Source of the DNA: Bacillota bacterium
Lineage (GTDB): Bacteria; Bacillota; Clostridia; Acetivibrionales; DSM-1351
Direction: 5' to 3'
Length of the DNA: 43,889 nt
Assembly: GCA_023431385.1 (NCBI GenBank)
Contig: JAEYWA010000163.1
Location: forward strand, 1-43,889
Shown here: one piece after another, positions 8,085-16,625 of the stretch
How positions within the stretch are numbered: the stretch's first letter is position 1
Layout: each line of letters starts with the position of its first letter
Translations under genes and position numbers: made by a program
The notes under the pieces: model-generated
What the model was told of the DNA's origin: nothing
Database searches by the model: none
The model's input: the letters and a program-made list of their open reading frames with translations, nothing else

Positions 8085-8135
8085 ATAATCCAATTTTATA
8101 CCTTATTATATATGTTTGCAATTAACTTTTTTGAC

Positions 8136-8166
8136 AAAAAAATGCACTACAGTTTAACTGCAGTGC
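8136..8166 (-). terminator. Rho-independent terminator of the arabinan operon
   Basis: On the minus strand GCACTGCAG-TTAAA-CTGTAGTGC forms a nine-pair stem (one G-U) directly followed by a run of seven T (8142-8136). It lies 35 bases beyond the stop of the last GH43 gene and upstream of the next minus-strand gene. Confidence 0.85.
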
Positions 8167-8200
8167 CTCTGCCCTGGACAAATAACATGTATCAGTTCTC

Positions 8201-9238
8201 TCAGGGTTTTCCGAAATCAGGTGATCCATCTTCGCTCCAATACAGCTCCTTTACAAAAGTATGTCTGTTTGGATCGTAAAGAGGGTCGCCTACTATTTCC
8301 TTATAAGTCCGAGCATGATAAACCAGAATATCCTTTACTCCATCTTCTGATACCGTAAAGCTGTTGTGTCCTGGACCGTACTGCCCTGCTTCCTCATTTG
8401 TCTTAAACACCGGCTCGGCAGCTTTACACCAGTCTGACGCATTCAGCGGGTCAGCATCTTCATCGATACTAAGCAGTCCCATACAGTAGTTTGAATCTGT
8501 AGCACTTGCAGAATAGCTTACAAATATTTTTCCATTCCGTTTTATAACTGCAGGTCCCTCATTTACAAAAAACCCCAGCTGCTCCCAGTCATATGAAGGT
8601 GTTGATATCATAACAGCCTTTGTTGCTATAGTCCATGGGTTTCTCATTTCTGCAATATATAAATTAGAGACATTTCTGCGCTTTTCTGCCCAGATAAGAT
8701 ACCTTTTCCCCTTGTGCTCAAAGGTCGTAGCATCGAGGGAAAAATCTGTAAAAACAGTACTGTCTTTTTCACTTTGAATTTTCCCCTTTTCTTCCCACCT
8801 GTCGTTGATGGGATCTAAACCTGTACATTCAAGTACATATGGTCTTATTTTCCATATATCTCCAATTTCTCCAGCAGCATAGTAGATGTACCATTTGCCA
8901 TCGATATTATGAATTTCGGGTGCCCATATATGCTTACTCATTAAACCGCTATCAGGCTTTCTCCATGCTACAGCAGGCTCGCTGTCAGCCAGACCGTCAA
9001 TAGTCTCTGACCTTCTTATTTCAATTCGGTCATATTCCGGAACTGAAGCAGTAAAGTAGTAGTAGCCATCCGAATGTTTATATATCCACGGGTCTGCCCT
9101 CTGCTCTATAATGGGCTTAGTTATCATTTTCTCAGTCATTACATCATCACCCTTGTTTTCATAATTAATTAATAAATAAATTGAAGTAATACAAACAGCA
9201 ATTAATAGCCTCACGGCTTTTGATTTGAATTTACTCAT
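8201..9238 (-). CDS. GH43 exo-alpha-L-arabinofuranosidase, membrane-anchored
   Basis: A 345-residue five-bladed propeller glycosidase resembling GH43 subfamily 26-type exo-1,5-alpha-L-arabinofuranosidases. The GH43 triad is visible: D49 in 'EQRADPWIY', D169 in 'FSLDATTFEHKG' and E227 in 'FFVNEGPAVIKR'; 'HIWAPEIHNIDGKWYIYYAA' is the classic second-blade motif. Residues 7-26 form a hydrophobic helix without lipobox, so the enzyme is probably a signal-anchored or secreted protein. The catalytic part starts near residue 38, where an internal ATG precedes 'TEKMITKPII', as if an anchor had been added to a cytoplasmic enzyme. I use the ATG at 9238 because it overlaps the upstream stop as ATGA, implying translational coupling; its own ribosome site is weak. 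Confidence 0.85.
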   Translation of the reverse strand: MSKFKSKAVRLLIAVCITSIYLLINYENKGDDVMTEKMITKPIIEQRADPWIYKHSDGYYYFTASVPEYDRIEIRRSETIDGLADSEPAVAWRKPDSGLMSKHIWAPEIHNIDGKWYIYYAAGEIGDIWKIRPYVLECTGLDPINDRWEEKGKIQSEKDSTVFTDFSLDATTFEHKGKRYLIWAEKRRNVSNLYIAEMRNPWTIATKAVMISTPSYDWEQLGFFVNEGPAVIKRNGKIFVSYSASATDSNYCMGLLSIDEDADPLNASDWCKAAEPVFKTNEEAGQYGPGHNSFTVSEDGVKDILVYHARTYKEIVGDPLYDPNRHTFVKELYWSEDGSPDFGKP

Positions 9239-10650
9239 TCTTTCTTGCCCCATACGCAAACACCGGAGTTATCTATCCCGGTGAAAACCAAAGTAGTCTT
9301 CCAATTTTCCCAGTCCCAGGACGGCAGCACTTTTACTGTTTGTTCTATATATTTTGAATCAGTTTTCTTCTCAGGATCATAAATTTTCATGATCATTGTG
9401 TTTTCAGCTCTAAATTCCCATTTGCTTTTTCCTGTCCCATCATCTATTTTTCCGTTGGATTTTAGGGTTATTTTGCGCGATGACAGCTGTTGGTTGTTAT
9501 CCTTATTCATAATTATGGTTTCCCATTGTCCAACAATCTGCTTTTTATACAGTTTCTGTTCCTGTTCGCCAGTATACCTCTCGGGTGAAACCACAGGCCA
9601 GCCGTCATCTGACCAAAGTATTCTTCTTACATGAAGATAAGGCCAATTGGTGTCCTTGTCTCCTCTGGCATGATGTACTATAAAGTAGTCCTCTCCGTCC
9701 TTCAGCACAGAATTGTGTCCCGGCATAACCCAACCATCCTTGCTGCCAAACTTGTATCCTCCAATTATCTTTGTTCCGACATCGTTAGGCGGAAGCTCTG
9801 TATTGGTCATCTCGTTTCCGTTAAAGTCAACATAGGGGCCGGTTATTTTATCTGATCTTCCAACCCTCACATTATAATCCTTTGATAAAGAGTCGTAAGA
9901 TATAAAAAGATAATATTTGTTGTATTCAGTATTATAGATAATATATGGCCCTTCGATGGCAGAGGCTACACTATTGCTTCTGGTTGCTATCAGCGAGGGC
10001 TGACTCCCCTCTTTCAGCTTTCCGGTGCTTTTATCAAGTTCAACTATGAAAATCCCGCCAAAAAATGATCCAAAAGACATAAATAAGTTTCCTTCGGTAT
10101 CCAAGACCGGGTTGGGGTCTATGGCATTCCATAATGAACTGCTTGTGGATTTTATAACCTCTCCTTTATGCTCCCAGGGGCCTTCCATGGACTTTGACGT
10201 TGCAAGTCCGATATAGGATTGATTTGTTCCAAACCTTGAAGCAGCATAGTATAAGTAAAAGGTATCTCCTATTTTAATAACATCGGGAGCCCAGAGTATT
10301 CTTGCCCTGGTCCATTTCCGTGCTTCATCAGGAACCTTTTCAAAGACTTTACCTACCCATTCCCAATTTACAAGATCCTTGGATTTTCTTATGGGTATAC
10401 CCCCCTTGGGAGAGCCACCCACTTTTACATCGGTAGTAATGTTGTAATACCAATCTCCATCTTTGATTATAGATGGGTCATGAGAATTCAACGTGCCCCA
10501 CTTGGTCTCATAACTTGTAATAGAATGATCATAGAGTATTTCCTTCGGTGGTTCCTCGGGATAAACCAAAGCAGAGTTATTACCTTCCTCGCATGCTGTC
10601 AAATTCAACATAAACAGCCCAACAAATAAAACCGCTATAATTTTTTTAAT
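9235..10650 (-). CDS. GH43 endo-1,5-alpha-L-arabinanase lipoprotein, apparent ATT start
   Basis: A lipoprotein of about 471 residues for extracellular arabinan breakdown. Residues 1-20 read as a textbook lipoprotein signal (KK, hydrophobic core, lipobox 'LTAC', lipidated C20). The GH43 propeller follows, with D58 in 'NSHDPSIIKDGDWYY', D178 in 'WNAIDPNPVLD' and E233 in 'SAIEGPYIIYN', resembling subfamily 5 endo-arabinanases. The last 95 or so residues ('QIVGQWETIIM' onward) form the lipocalin-like C-terminal domain common in that group. The ATG at 10701 has no ribosome site; ATT at 10650 follows GGGGGGTG by six bases and gives the ideal signal peptide, while GTG at 10659 abuts the ribosome site. 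It sits downstream of the sugar ABC genes and is coupled to the next GH43. Confidence 0.85.
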   Translation of the reverse strand: MKKIIAVLFVGLFMLNLTACEEGNNSALVYPEEPPKEILYDHSITSYETKWGTLNSHDPSIIKDGDWYYNITTDVKVGGSPKGGIPIRKSKDLVNWEWVGKVFEKVPDEARKWTRARILWAPDVIKIGDTFYLYYAASRFGTNQSYIGLATSKSMEGPWEHKGEVIKSTSSSLWNAIDPNPVLDTEGNLFMSFGSFFGGIFIVELDKSTGKLKEGSQPSLIATRSNSVASAIEGPYIIYNTEYNKYYLFISYDSLSKDYNVRVGRSDKITGPYVDFNGNEMTNTELPPNDVGTKIIGGYKFGSKDGWVMPGHNSVLKDGEDYFIVHHARGDKDTNWPYLHVRRILWSDDGWPVVSPERYTGEQEQKLYKKQIVGQWETIIMNKDNNQQLSSRKITLKSNGKIDDGTGKSKWEFRAENTMIMKIYDPEKKTDSKYIEQTVKVLPSWDWENWKTTLVFTGIDNSGVCVWGKKE

Positions 10651-10876
10651 ACCCGGCACCCCCCAGCATATGAATGCAAATATATAATCTTTGAAATTCA
10701 TTTAAACATTTTTTTGCTAAATTGAATTATTTATTAATACCACTCACTTGCTCACCTGAGGGTTAATGCAGTACGTAGCAATAATTGTCACTAATCTTGT
10801 GACATGAGGGTACACCAGTTAAAAAACAGCCATCACCTCTTAAACCTACTATTACTTCAGTGATAGTTATGAACAA

Positions 10877-11734
10877 TTATCCTTTTACTGCACCTGCAGT
10901 CATACCGTCAATAAAGTATTTTTGGAAGGCAACGAATAGTATGAAAATAGGAAGTATTGAGAAGAAAGAACCCACAATCAACAGGTCATAATTGTTACCA
11001 TACGGAGTAAGTAAGGTTTTCAAGCCTATTGGAAGAGTGAATTTATTCTGGTCACCAAGCACCATAAAAGGCCACAGGAGGTTATTCCAGCTGTTCATAC
11101 CATTTAATATGGCCATAGCTGCGAAGGAAGGCTTCATTATAGGAAGGATCAGTCTGAAGAATATCTTATATTCATTTGCACCATCTACTCTGCCTGACTG
11201 TATAAGCTCTTTAGGTATGCTTCTCAGGTACTGTCTGAAGAAGAATATTGTACCTGCATTGGCTATACCCGGTACTATTATTGCACTATAGCTGTTCATC
11301 ATACCCAGGTCGTTAATAAGCGAGTACAATGGAAGCAGTAATATTTCAAATGGTACCATCATTATCAATAGCACGCAGATAAATAAAATATTTTTACCTT
11401 TAAAGTCATATGCTGCAAAGCCATAAGAGACAAATGCACTTATAAATAACGTCAGTGAAACCTGAACTATGGTAAGGAGCATACTGTTTTTAAACCATAT
11501 AAAATAATCGTGCTCCCCGGTAAATAGAAAACGGAAATTATCAAAGCTCATTACACCTAAGTCAAATTTCAAGTTCAAGCCGTATCTTATCAAATCTTCA
11601 CCCGGCTTAAAGGAAGAAATGGCTACTGCATAAAAAGGAAGGATTATAACTACAAACAAGATTGTAAAGAATATAAGCAATAAAACTTTAACAACCATGT
11701 TCTTTTTAGTTTCGCTTAAACTATTTTGGTTCAT
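10877..11734 (-). CDS. Carbohydrate ABC transporter permease, MalG type
   Basis: A 285-residue inner-membrane permease with six predicted helices and the EAA loop 'SGRVDGANEYKIFFRLILPI' that docks the ATPase. The C-terminal 'FQKYFIDGMTAGAVKG' is the family hallmark of CUT1 MalG-like subunits. The start follows GGAGGAGG and the gene is two bases downstream of the MalF-type gene, so the pair is coupled. No ATPase gene is present in the locus, as is usual for CUT1 importers sharing an MsmK/UgpC-type ATPase encoded elsewhere. The adjacent arabinanase suggests arabino-oligosaccharide import; specificity is inferred. Confidence 0.92.
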   Translation of the reverse strand: MNQNSLSETKKNMVVKVLLLIFFTILFVVIILPFYAVAISSFKPGEDLIRYGLNLKFDLGVMSFDNFRFLFTGEHDYFIWFKNSMLLTIVQVSLTLFISAFVSYGFAAYDFKGKNILFICVLLIMMVPFEILLLPLYSLINDLGMMNSYSAIIVPGIANAGTIFFFRQYLRSIPKELIQSGRVDGANEYKIFFRLILPIMKPSFAAMAILNGMNSWNNLLWPFMVLGDQNKFTLPIGLKTLLTPYGNNYDLLIVGSFFSILPIFILFVAFQKYFIDGMTAGAVKG

Positions 11735-11736
11735 AA

Positions 11737-12633
11737 TTAATCCTCCTCCTTCTTGAATTGTCCTGAAAACTTAAGCTGAGTAAGATTTATAGCCATAGCA
11801 ACCACCAGAAGCACTATACCAACCGTTGCTGCATAGCCCAGCTTATTTTTTTCTATACCTTGTCTATATAAATATCCAACAATTGTCAAACCAATATTTT
11901 TCGGTGAGTTATTACCATTAAACATCATCAAACTCTCAGTAAACATAGCCAAACCTGCATATATACTAATTGTTAATACATATACGGTGGTTGGCTTAAG
12001 CAATGGCATTGTAATTGTTTTAAACTTCTGCCAGGTTGTAGCACCGTCAATAGATGCAGCTTCATAATATTCATTGTCAATACTTTTTAATCCCGATAAG
12101 AAATACAACATATTTACACCTGTCCATCTCCAACAGGCAAGGGTTAATAAAGCTGTCATACTTAAGGTCTGATCCTTCAAATATTTAAAGGGACCAATAC
12201 CTACTAACCCTAATATACTGTTCATTAAAGAACCTTCCATCTCACCGAAAATTAATCGGAAAATGGTTCCTGCAACGGCTACAGAAGTAAGTGCAGGGAG
12301 AAAAAACGAGGACTTGAAAAATTCTCGTCCAATCATAAGTTTACTGTTAATCAAGCATGCAAACATCATTGGAAAAGGTATAAGCAGTACTAGTGTTCCA
12401 ACCATATATACTATACTGTTGGTTATGGACTTAATAAAAACCTTGTCGGTAAGCAATTTAGAATAATTTGCTGCCCCAATCCACTTAGGTTCCTGACCAA
12501 GCATTCTTTCCTGGAAACTCATGAGAAAGGAATTGGCTAGCGGGAACAGCCAAAATACCAAGAATATGATTACAAATGGCAATATGAAAATGTATGGTGC
12601 AACTTTCTGAGAATAGACAAATTTCTTTATCAT
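11737..12633 (-). CDS. Carbohydrate ABC transporter permease, MalF type
   Basis: A 298-residue CUT1 permease with six membrane segments and the coupling loop 'EAASIDGATTWQKFKTITMP'. It pairs with the MalG-type subunit downstream (two-base gap) and the binding protein upstream. The ATG at 12642 lies directly against the GGGGG ribosome site, so the ATG at 12633, nine bases away, is the more likely start and gives 'MIKKFVYSQKVAPYIFIL'. There is no truncation. Substrate is inferred from the GH43 neighbours to be an arabino-oligosaccharide. Confidence 0.92.
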   Translation of the reverse strand: MIKKFVYSQKVAPYIFILPFVIIFLVFWLFPLANSFLMSFQERMLGQEPKWIGAANYSKLLTDKVFIKSITNSIVYMVGTLVLLIPFPMMFACLINSKLMIGREFFKSSFFLPALTSVAVAGTIFRLIFGEMEGSLMNSILGLVGIGPFKYLKDQTLSMTALLTLACWRWTGVNMLYFLSGLKSIDNEYYEAASIDGATTWQKFKTITMPLLKPTTVYVLTISIYAGLAMFTESLMMFNGNNSPKNIGLTIVGYLYRQGIEKNKLGYAATVGIVLLVVAMAINLTQLKFSGQFKKEED

Positions 12634-12663
12634 ATTCAACATCCCCCTTTCATGATAAAGTAA

Positions 12664-12702
12664 CTGCCATATACCGTATACATTAAATCGAATATATGGC
12701 AG
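12664..12702 (-). other. Stem-loop between binding-protein and permease genes
   Basis: CTGCCATATA (12664-12673) and TATATGGCAG (12693-12702) form a perfect ten-pair stem with a 19-base loop. No T-tract follows. Hairpins in this position commonly protect the 3' end of binding-protein mRNA so that this subunit outnumbers the permeases; that role is inferred. Confidence 0.5.
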
Positions 12703-12789
12703 TCCTTAATCATATGTTCTGACCTTTACGCAATATACTTATAGTACTGCTTAAAATATTTATACTTTAATTTCATTATTCCATTTATA

Positions 12790-14148
12790 TTATTTCAATT
12801 CTTGAACTATAGATTCCTGTGCCTCATCTAAAGCTTCCTTAACATCCTGTCCATCCTCGAAGATAGCATTTAACGTAACTGTGCAAAGGATATTATTAAT
12901 GGTTGGTGAAGCTTTTACTGATTTAATAGCCTTGATTTCATTCTTTATTTCATTTAATGTATCAAAAGCATTAGTCTTGAAGTACTTAACATATTCATTT
13001 TCAGGATTGTGAGTTACTGCTTTGTCAGTCCAAACATCCATGTTGAGAGGGTCAAAACCCAAAGTATTCCATATTTCTGTAGTTGCTTCCTTCGAGAGCT
13101 TAGCGAAAGCTACAAACTCTTTTGCCAGCTGTACGTTTTTGGCGGTCTTTGTTACAACTGTTCCTGTACCACCCAAACCAACTGAACGTGGGTCACCTTC
13201 TTTGAATACGGGCAATGGAGCAATTGCATATTTACCGTTAAGATCCTTCATTTCGTTTACAAATCTTGACATGTACCATTCAGGCATTAACGCACTTGCA
13301 TAGTTACCCTTGTTGTACTCACCCTTGGCTTCTTCTGTATCGGGCTGACCGCCTGGAATAGTGTGTATAACATTATTCTTCTGTAAGTCTACCAGCATTT
13401 CCATAGCTTTAACCATTTCAGGAGAATTAACCTTGGGCTGACCATTTTCATCAGTAAAATCCACGCCCTGCTGAGCTAACAGTAATGAAGCCTGCCAGGT
13501 TGCTGAGGTATCAGCAGTACCGAGATATTTTCCAGTCTTTTCATATACCTGAATACCAGCTTTTTTATAATCATCCCAAGTTTTAATGGTCTTGTAATCA
13601 ACCCCTGCTTTTTCAAGTATTTCTGTGTTATAGTAAGCAAGTGTAGCACCTACGTGGTAGTCAAAACCATAAACCTGATCATTTTTGCTGTAAATTGAAA
13701 GACGTGAAGGAACTATTGTGCTCTTGAAAGGTTCAAGTACATCATTTAAAGATTCCAATGGAACATTGTCACCTTCAAGGAAGTTAGGGAATCTTCCAAG
13801 TTCGATATCAGCGATATCAGGAGCTCCCTGTCCGGTTTGTACAGCTATTAGAAGCTTGTTATGCATATCATCATAAGGCATAACAGTAACATTTAACTTG
13901 ACCTGTTTCTCAGGATTTTTCTCATTCCATAAGTTCAACATTTTATCAAGGTGTTTTCCGTGTAAATCAACAAATGTCCAAAAGCTTAGTTCAGTTGCAT
14001 TTTCACCTGCATTAGCACCTAACTGTGTTTGCTGTGTTGAAGTAGCGGCAGAAGTGGATTCCCCTGTACTTGATGAACTGCCGCAGCCTGTTAATACAAA
14101 AGCAGTAAGCATTACTACCACAAGCATTAAACTGATAATTCTTTTCAT
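12790..14148 (-). CDS. Extracellular sugar-binding lipoprotein of ABC transporter
   Basis: A family 1 solute-binding protein of 452 residues. The signal peptide 'MKRIISLMLVVVMLTAFVL' ends in lipobox 'LTGC', followed by a Ser/Thr-rich linker, then the two-lobed binding fold. The start at 14148 is chosen because the TTG at 14166 is inside the GGAGGAGG ribosome site. It is the first gene of the arabinan operon, with a consensus sigma-A promoter about 290 bases upstream and a stabilising hairpin just downstream. 'GGTGTVVTKTAKNVQLAKEF' and neighbouring segments are typical of oligosaccharide binders. The ligand is presumably a short arabinan, from context only. Confidence 0.92.
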   Translation of the reverse strand: MKRIISLMLVVVMLTAFVLTGCGSSSSTGESTSAATSTQQTQLGANAGENATELSFWTFVDLHGKHLDKMLNLWNEKNPEKQVKLNVTVMPYDDMHNKLLIAVQTGQGAPDIADIELGRFPNFLEGDNVPLESLNDVLEPFKSTIVPSRLSIYSKNDQVYGFDYHVGATLAYYNTEILEKAGVDYKTIKTWDDYKKAGIQVYEKTGKYLGTADTSATWQASLLLAQQGVDFTDENGQPKVNSPEMVKAMEMLVDLQKNNVIHTIPGGQPDTEEAKGEYNKGNYASALMPEWYMSRFVNEMKDLNGKYAIAPLPVFKEGDPRSVGLGGTGTVVTKTAKNVQLAKEFVAFAKLSKEATTEIWNTLGFDPLNMDVWTDKAVTHNPENEYVKYFKTNAFDTLNEIKNEIKAIKSVKASPTINNILCTVTLNAIFEDGQDVKEALDEAQESIVQELK

Positions 14149-14437
14149 AAAAATATCCTCCTCCAAATAATTTTTATATTTAAATTTGAACTTTTGCTAA
14201 TTAAAGTCTGATTTTGTATGTAACAACTTCAACTATCAAGTTCAAAATTAAACCTATTTTGCCCGTCTCCTTAAAAAACCTTCACGATTGTCAAACACAC
14301 TTTGTTTCATATTTTTTTAAAACAATAACCAGAATAATACACATTTCTAAATCAATCCAGTAATAATTCAATTCCAGATAACTATAACGGTACTATATGA
14401 CAAGTTGCACAAATTTCATGTAGTATTCCATGTGTTT

Positions 14438-14466
14438 ATTATCTCTTTTTTACGAATAGCTGTCAA
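14438..14466 (-). promoter_or_regulatory. Sigma-A promoter of the arabinan ABC/GH43 operon
   Basis: On the minus strand TTGACA (14466-14461) and GATAAT (14443-14438) are separated by exactly 17 bases. Transcription would start near 14430, leaving a leader of about 280 bases before the binding-protein gene. The 58-bp-phased repeats lie upstream of this promoter, toward the divergent regulator. Confidence 0.7.
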
Positions 14467-14614
14467 TATAAAAATTTATTATTTTATTAAACATTTTAGG
14501 TTTATCTAAAACATTTGCTCTATTATAGAATTTTCAGTTATGTTACACGCTTCATTTTACACTTTTACATTATACTAATATTAATTCAGCCTTTAATTGA
14601 TGCTTTCCTAAAAC

Positions 14615-14801
14615 AATTGCTTTCTATTTTAAGCAATTTGTTATACAATATAATAAAAGGTTTTTTTGATTAATTATTGTTGTGTTTTAAGCTATTTACA
14701 GCTTAATTCAACTTATAATCTATCTAAATCATTTTAATCTTGCTTAAAACTATTTTAAATTATGCTTTTTTACTGGTGTAATAATGATATTTAAGAAATT
14801 T
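14615..14801. repeat. Phased operator-like repeats between regulator and ABC operon
   Basis: The core AAGCAATTT occurs at 14631-14639, with variants AAGCTATTT at 14689-14697, AAACTATTT at 14747-14755 and AAGAAATTT at 14793-14801. The first three are spaced exactly 58 bp apart; the fourth follows 46 bp later. Local dyads accompany them: AATTGCTT/AAGCAATT (14615-14638), TTAAGCT/AGCTTAA (14687-14706) and TTAAAA-CTA-TTTTAA (14744-14758). The rest of the 14149-14931 intergenic region is AT-rich leader with no convincing ORF. Confidence 0.55.
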
Positions 14802-14931
14802 GATACAAAAAATAATTAAAAATTTTATAACTATTGAACTGTATTCCCTTTTATTTGTTTGTGTTAGAATGATATTACAAAATATTTTGAGACTATTTTA
14901 TTATTTTCTAAAATATTATAAGGAGATAAAA

Positions 14932-15855
14932 ATGATACACATTACTAAATTAAAAGAAAGCCTTCCTATATTTAAAGCATTAAGCTCTGATATAAGAATC
15001 GAGATTATTGATCTCTTGGCTGAACACAAGCAGCTTAATATGAATGATATAGCTGAAAAGCTTAATCTTACTAATGGTGCGGTAACAATGCATATTAAAA
15101 AGCTACAGGAATGTGGTCTGATTAAAATCTCCATATTAACAGCAAAACACGGTATACAAAAAATATGTGCTCTACATGAGGACAAATTTGTTATAGATAT
15201 AGCCAAACAGGAAGTAGCCAACTCCTATGAACTTGAGATAGGTGTGGGGCATTATTCCTCCTACGAAGTGTCACCCACATGCGGGCTGGCTACAAAGGAC
15301 AAGCTTATTGGAGAAGTTGATAATCCGAGTTATTTTGCTGACCCTGAAAGAATTTACAGTGACATTCTTTGGTTTGCAAAAGGATATGTAGAGTACAGAA
15401 TACCGAATTATCTTAAATTTGGACAGGACTTTAACGAGCTCCAGATATCTATGGAAATAAGTTCTGAAGCTCCCGGAAATTGCAGTAACTGGCCATCAGA
15501 TGTCAATTTTTCCATAAATAACGTTCATCTTGGCAGTTGGACTAGTCCGGGCGACTATGCAGATACTAAAGGAATACTGACTCCCTCCTGGTGGTTTTCA
15601 GTTTGGAATCAATACGGATTACTAAAGCTCCTTACAGTTAATAAATTCGGAACATTTATAGATGGCCTTCAAATTTCTCCAATTACCCTGGAAGATTTGA
15701 ATCTAAACCATAAAAGCGATTTGTTTTTCAAGATGTCTGTACCTGAAGAAGCCGAACATGTCGGCGGTCTAACAATTTTTGGAAAAAACTTTGGTAATTA
15801 TAATCAAGGAATAAATGTGAGAGTTATTTACGAGCAGGTTCCGGTTCATGGATAA
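14932..15855 (+). CDS. ArsR-type winged-helix regulator with C-terminal beta-rich domain
   Basis: A 307-residue regulator. Residues 5-80 form a winged helix ('IFKALSSDIRIEIIDLLAEH', 'MNDIAEKLNLTNGAVTMHIK') of the ArsR/HTH_20 type, but without the cysteine metal box of true ArsR proteins. Residues 90-307 are an unrecognised, probably beta-sandwich domain rich in aromatic residues ('WWFSVWNQYG', 'NCSNWPSDVNFSINN') that could bind sugars. The upstream ORF extension to 14800 is ignored because an AAGGAG site is placed seven bases before 14932. It is divergent from the arabinan operon and is the best candidate for its regulator through the phased repeats. Its last 10 bases overlap the convergent TIGR03943 gene. 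Confidence 0.8.
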   Translation: MIHITKLKESLPIFKALSSDIRIEIIDLLAEHKQLNMNDIAEKLNLTNGAVTMHIKKLQECGLIKISILTAKHGIQKICALHEDKFVIDIAKQEVANSYELEIGVGHYSSYEVSPTCGLATKDKLIGEVDNPSYFADPERIYSDILWFAKGYVEYRIPNYLKFGQDFNELQISMEISSEAPGNCSNWPSDVNFSINNVHLGSWTSPGDYADTKGILTPSWWFSVWNQYGLLKLLTVNKFGTFIDGLQISPITLEDLNLNHKSDLFFKMSVPEEAEHVGGLTIFGKNFGNYNQGINVRVIYEQVPVHG

Positions 15856-16601
15856 ATATATTCAACTTCCGGTTTTACTGTTCTGATAATATCATGTGCA
15901 TATAGTACGGGCAGCTTGCTTTTCATGTGCTGTTCGTATTCTATTTTTATTACAGCAGTAATGTATATCCACTCACCGTTTTTATACTCCCGCGCTCTTT
16001 TGCTTTTGCACAGAAAGCCAACAGGAGCAAGGTCGGCAGCACAGCAACTCATGGCCATTCTGGCAAGAACAAATTCATTCATATTGAAGTCCTCCCTCTT
16101 GAATACGCGGCCTTTGACCTTTATAGTTTTCCCCCTGTAAGCTTCGGGATCATTGCTAACCTTCAAATACCATTTAAGGTATTCATCGTCACTAATTACT
16201 GATATGTGATTCTCAGCACTATGCTTTTCGGGGTTTGTTCTATTCAAACTTTTATAGGCATTGAGGCTGCTCTGTTTTACAGAAGTCCTTTGAGGGTTAT
16301 TTAGCTGGCCGATTTCTCTTAAATTTCCTCCCGAAGTTGCGGGAATAATAGTACCTGATATTAATGGAATCAGAAAAATTAAGCAAGAAAAATAGTTTGC
16401 TTTTCGTTTGGGTCTAAAAAGTGCCGGTAGCATGGAAAGGGCAATAACTAATAATGCTGCGGCTGAAAACCACAGATATTTGTTTGTTCTCGGATGAATA
16501 TAGTGCTTCATGACATCCATCAATAGAGCCGTAATGAGGATACTAATCATAATCAGTAAAATTACTATCTGCAAAAGGCATTCAAAGTTTATCTTCTTCA
16601 T
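15846..16601 (-). CDS. TIGR03943/DUF1980 family membrane protein (YcgQ-like)
   Basis: A 251-residue protein with two N-terminal membrane helices (about 12-32 and 45-65) and an extracytoplasmic C-terminal domain carrying the family signature 'LARMAMSCCAADLAPVGFL'. The family is almost always encoded next to a DUF318/YraQ permease and is linked to metal (probably zinc) handling; its biochemical role is not established. It follows the GTPase-permease gene by 24 bases, and an AAGGTGG site supports the ATG at 16601 rather than 16616, which overlaps that site. It is the last gene of the metal cluster, and its end overlaps the convergent regulator by ten bases. Confidence 0.88.
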   Translation of the reverse strand: MKKINFECLLQIVILLIMISILITALLMDVMKHYIHPRTNKYLWFSAAALLVIALSMLPALFRPKRKANYFSCLIFLIPLISGTIIPATSGGNLREIGQLNNPQRTSVKQSSLNAYKSLNRTNPEKHSAENHISVISDDEYLKWYLKVSNDPEAYRGKTIKVKGRVFKREDFNMNEFVLARMAMSCCAADLAPVGFLCKSKRAREYKNGEWIYITAVIKIEYEQHMKSKLPVLYAHDIIRTVKPEVEYIYP

Positions 16602-16625
16602 AGCTTCCACCTTCATTTATACTAC

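Noticed and set aside
14800..14931. N-terminal extension of the ArsR-type regulator
   Set aside because: Hydrophobic, AT-rich translation without a ribosome site; the AAGGAG before 14932 defines the real start.
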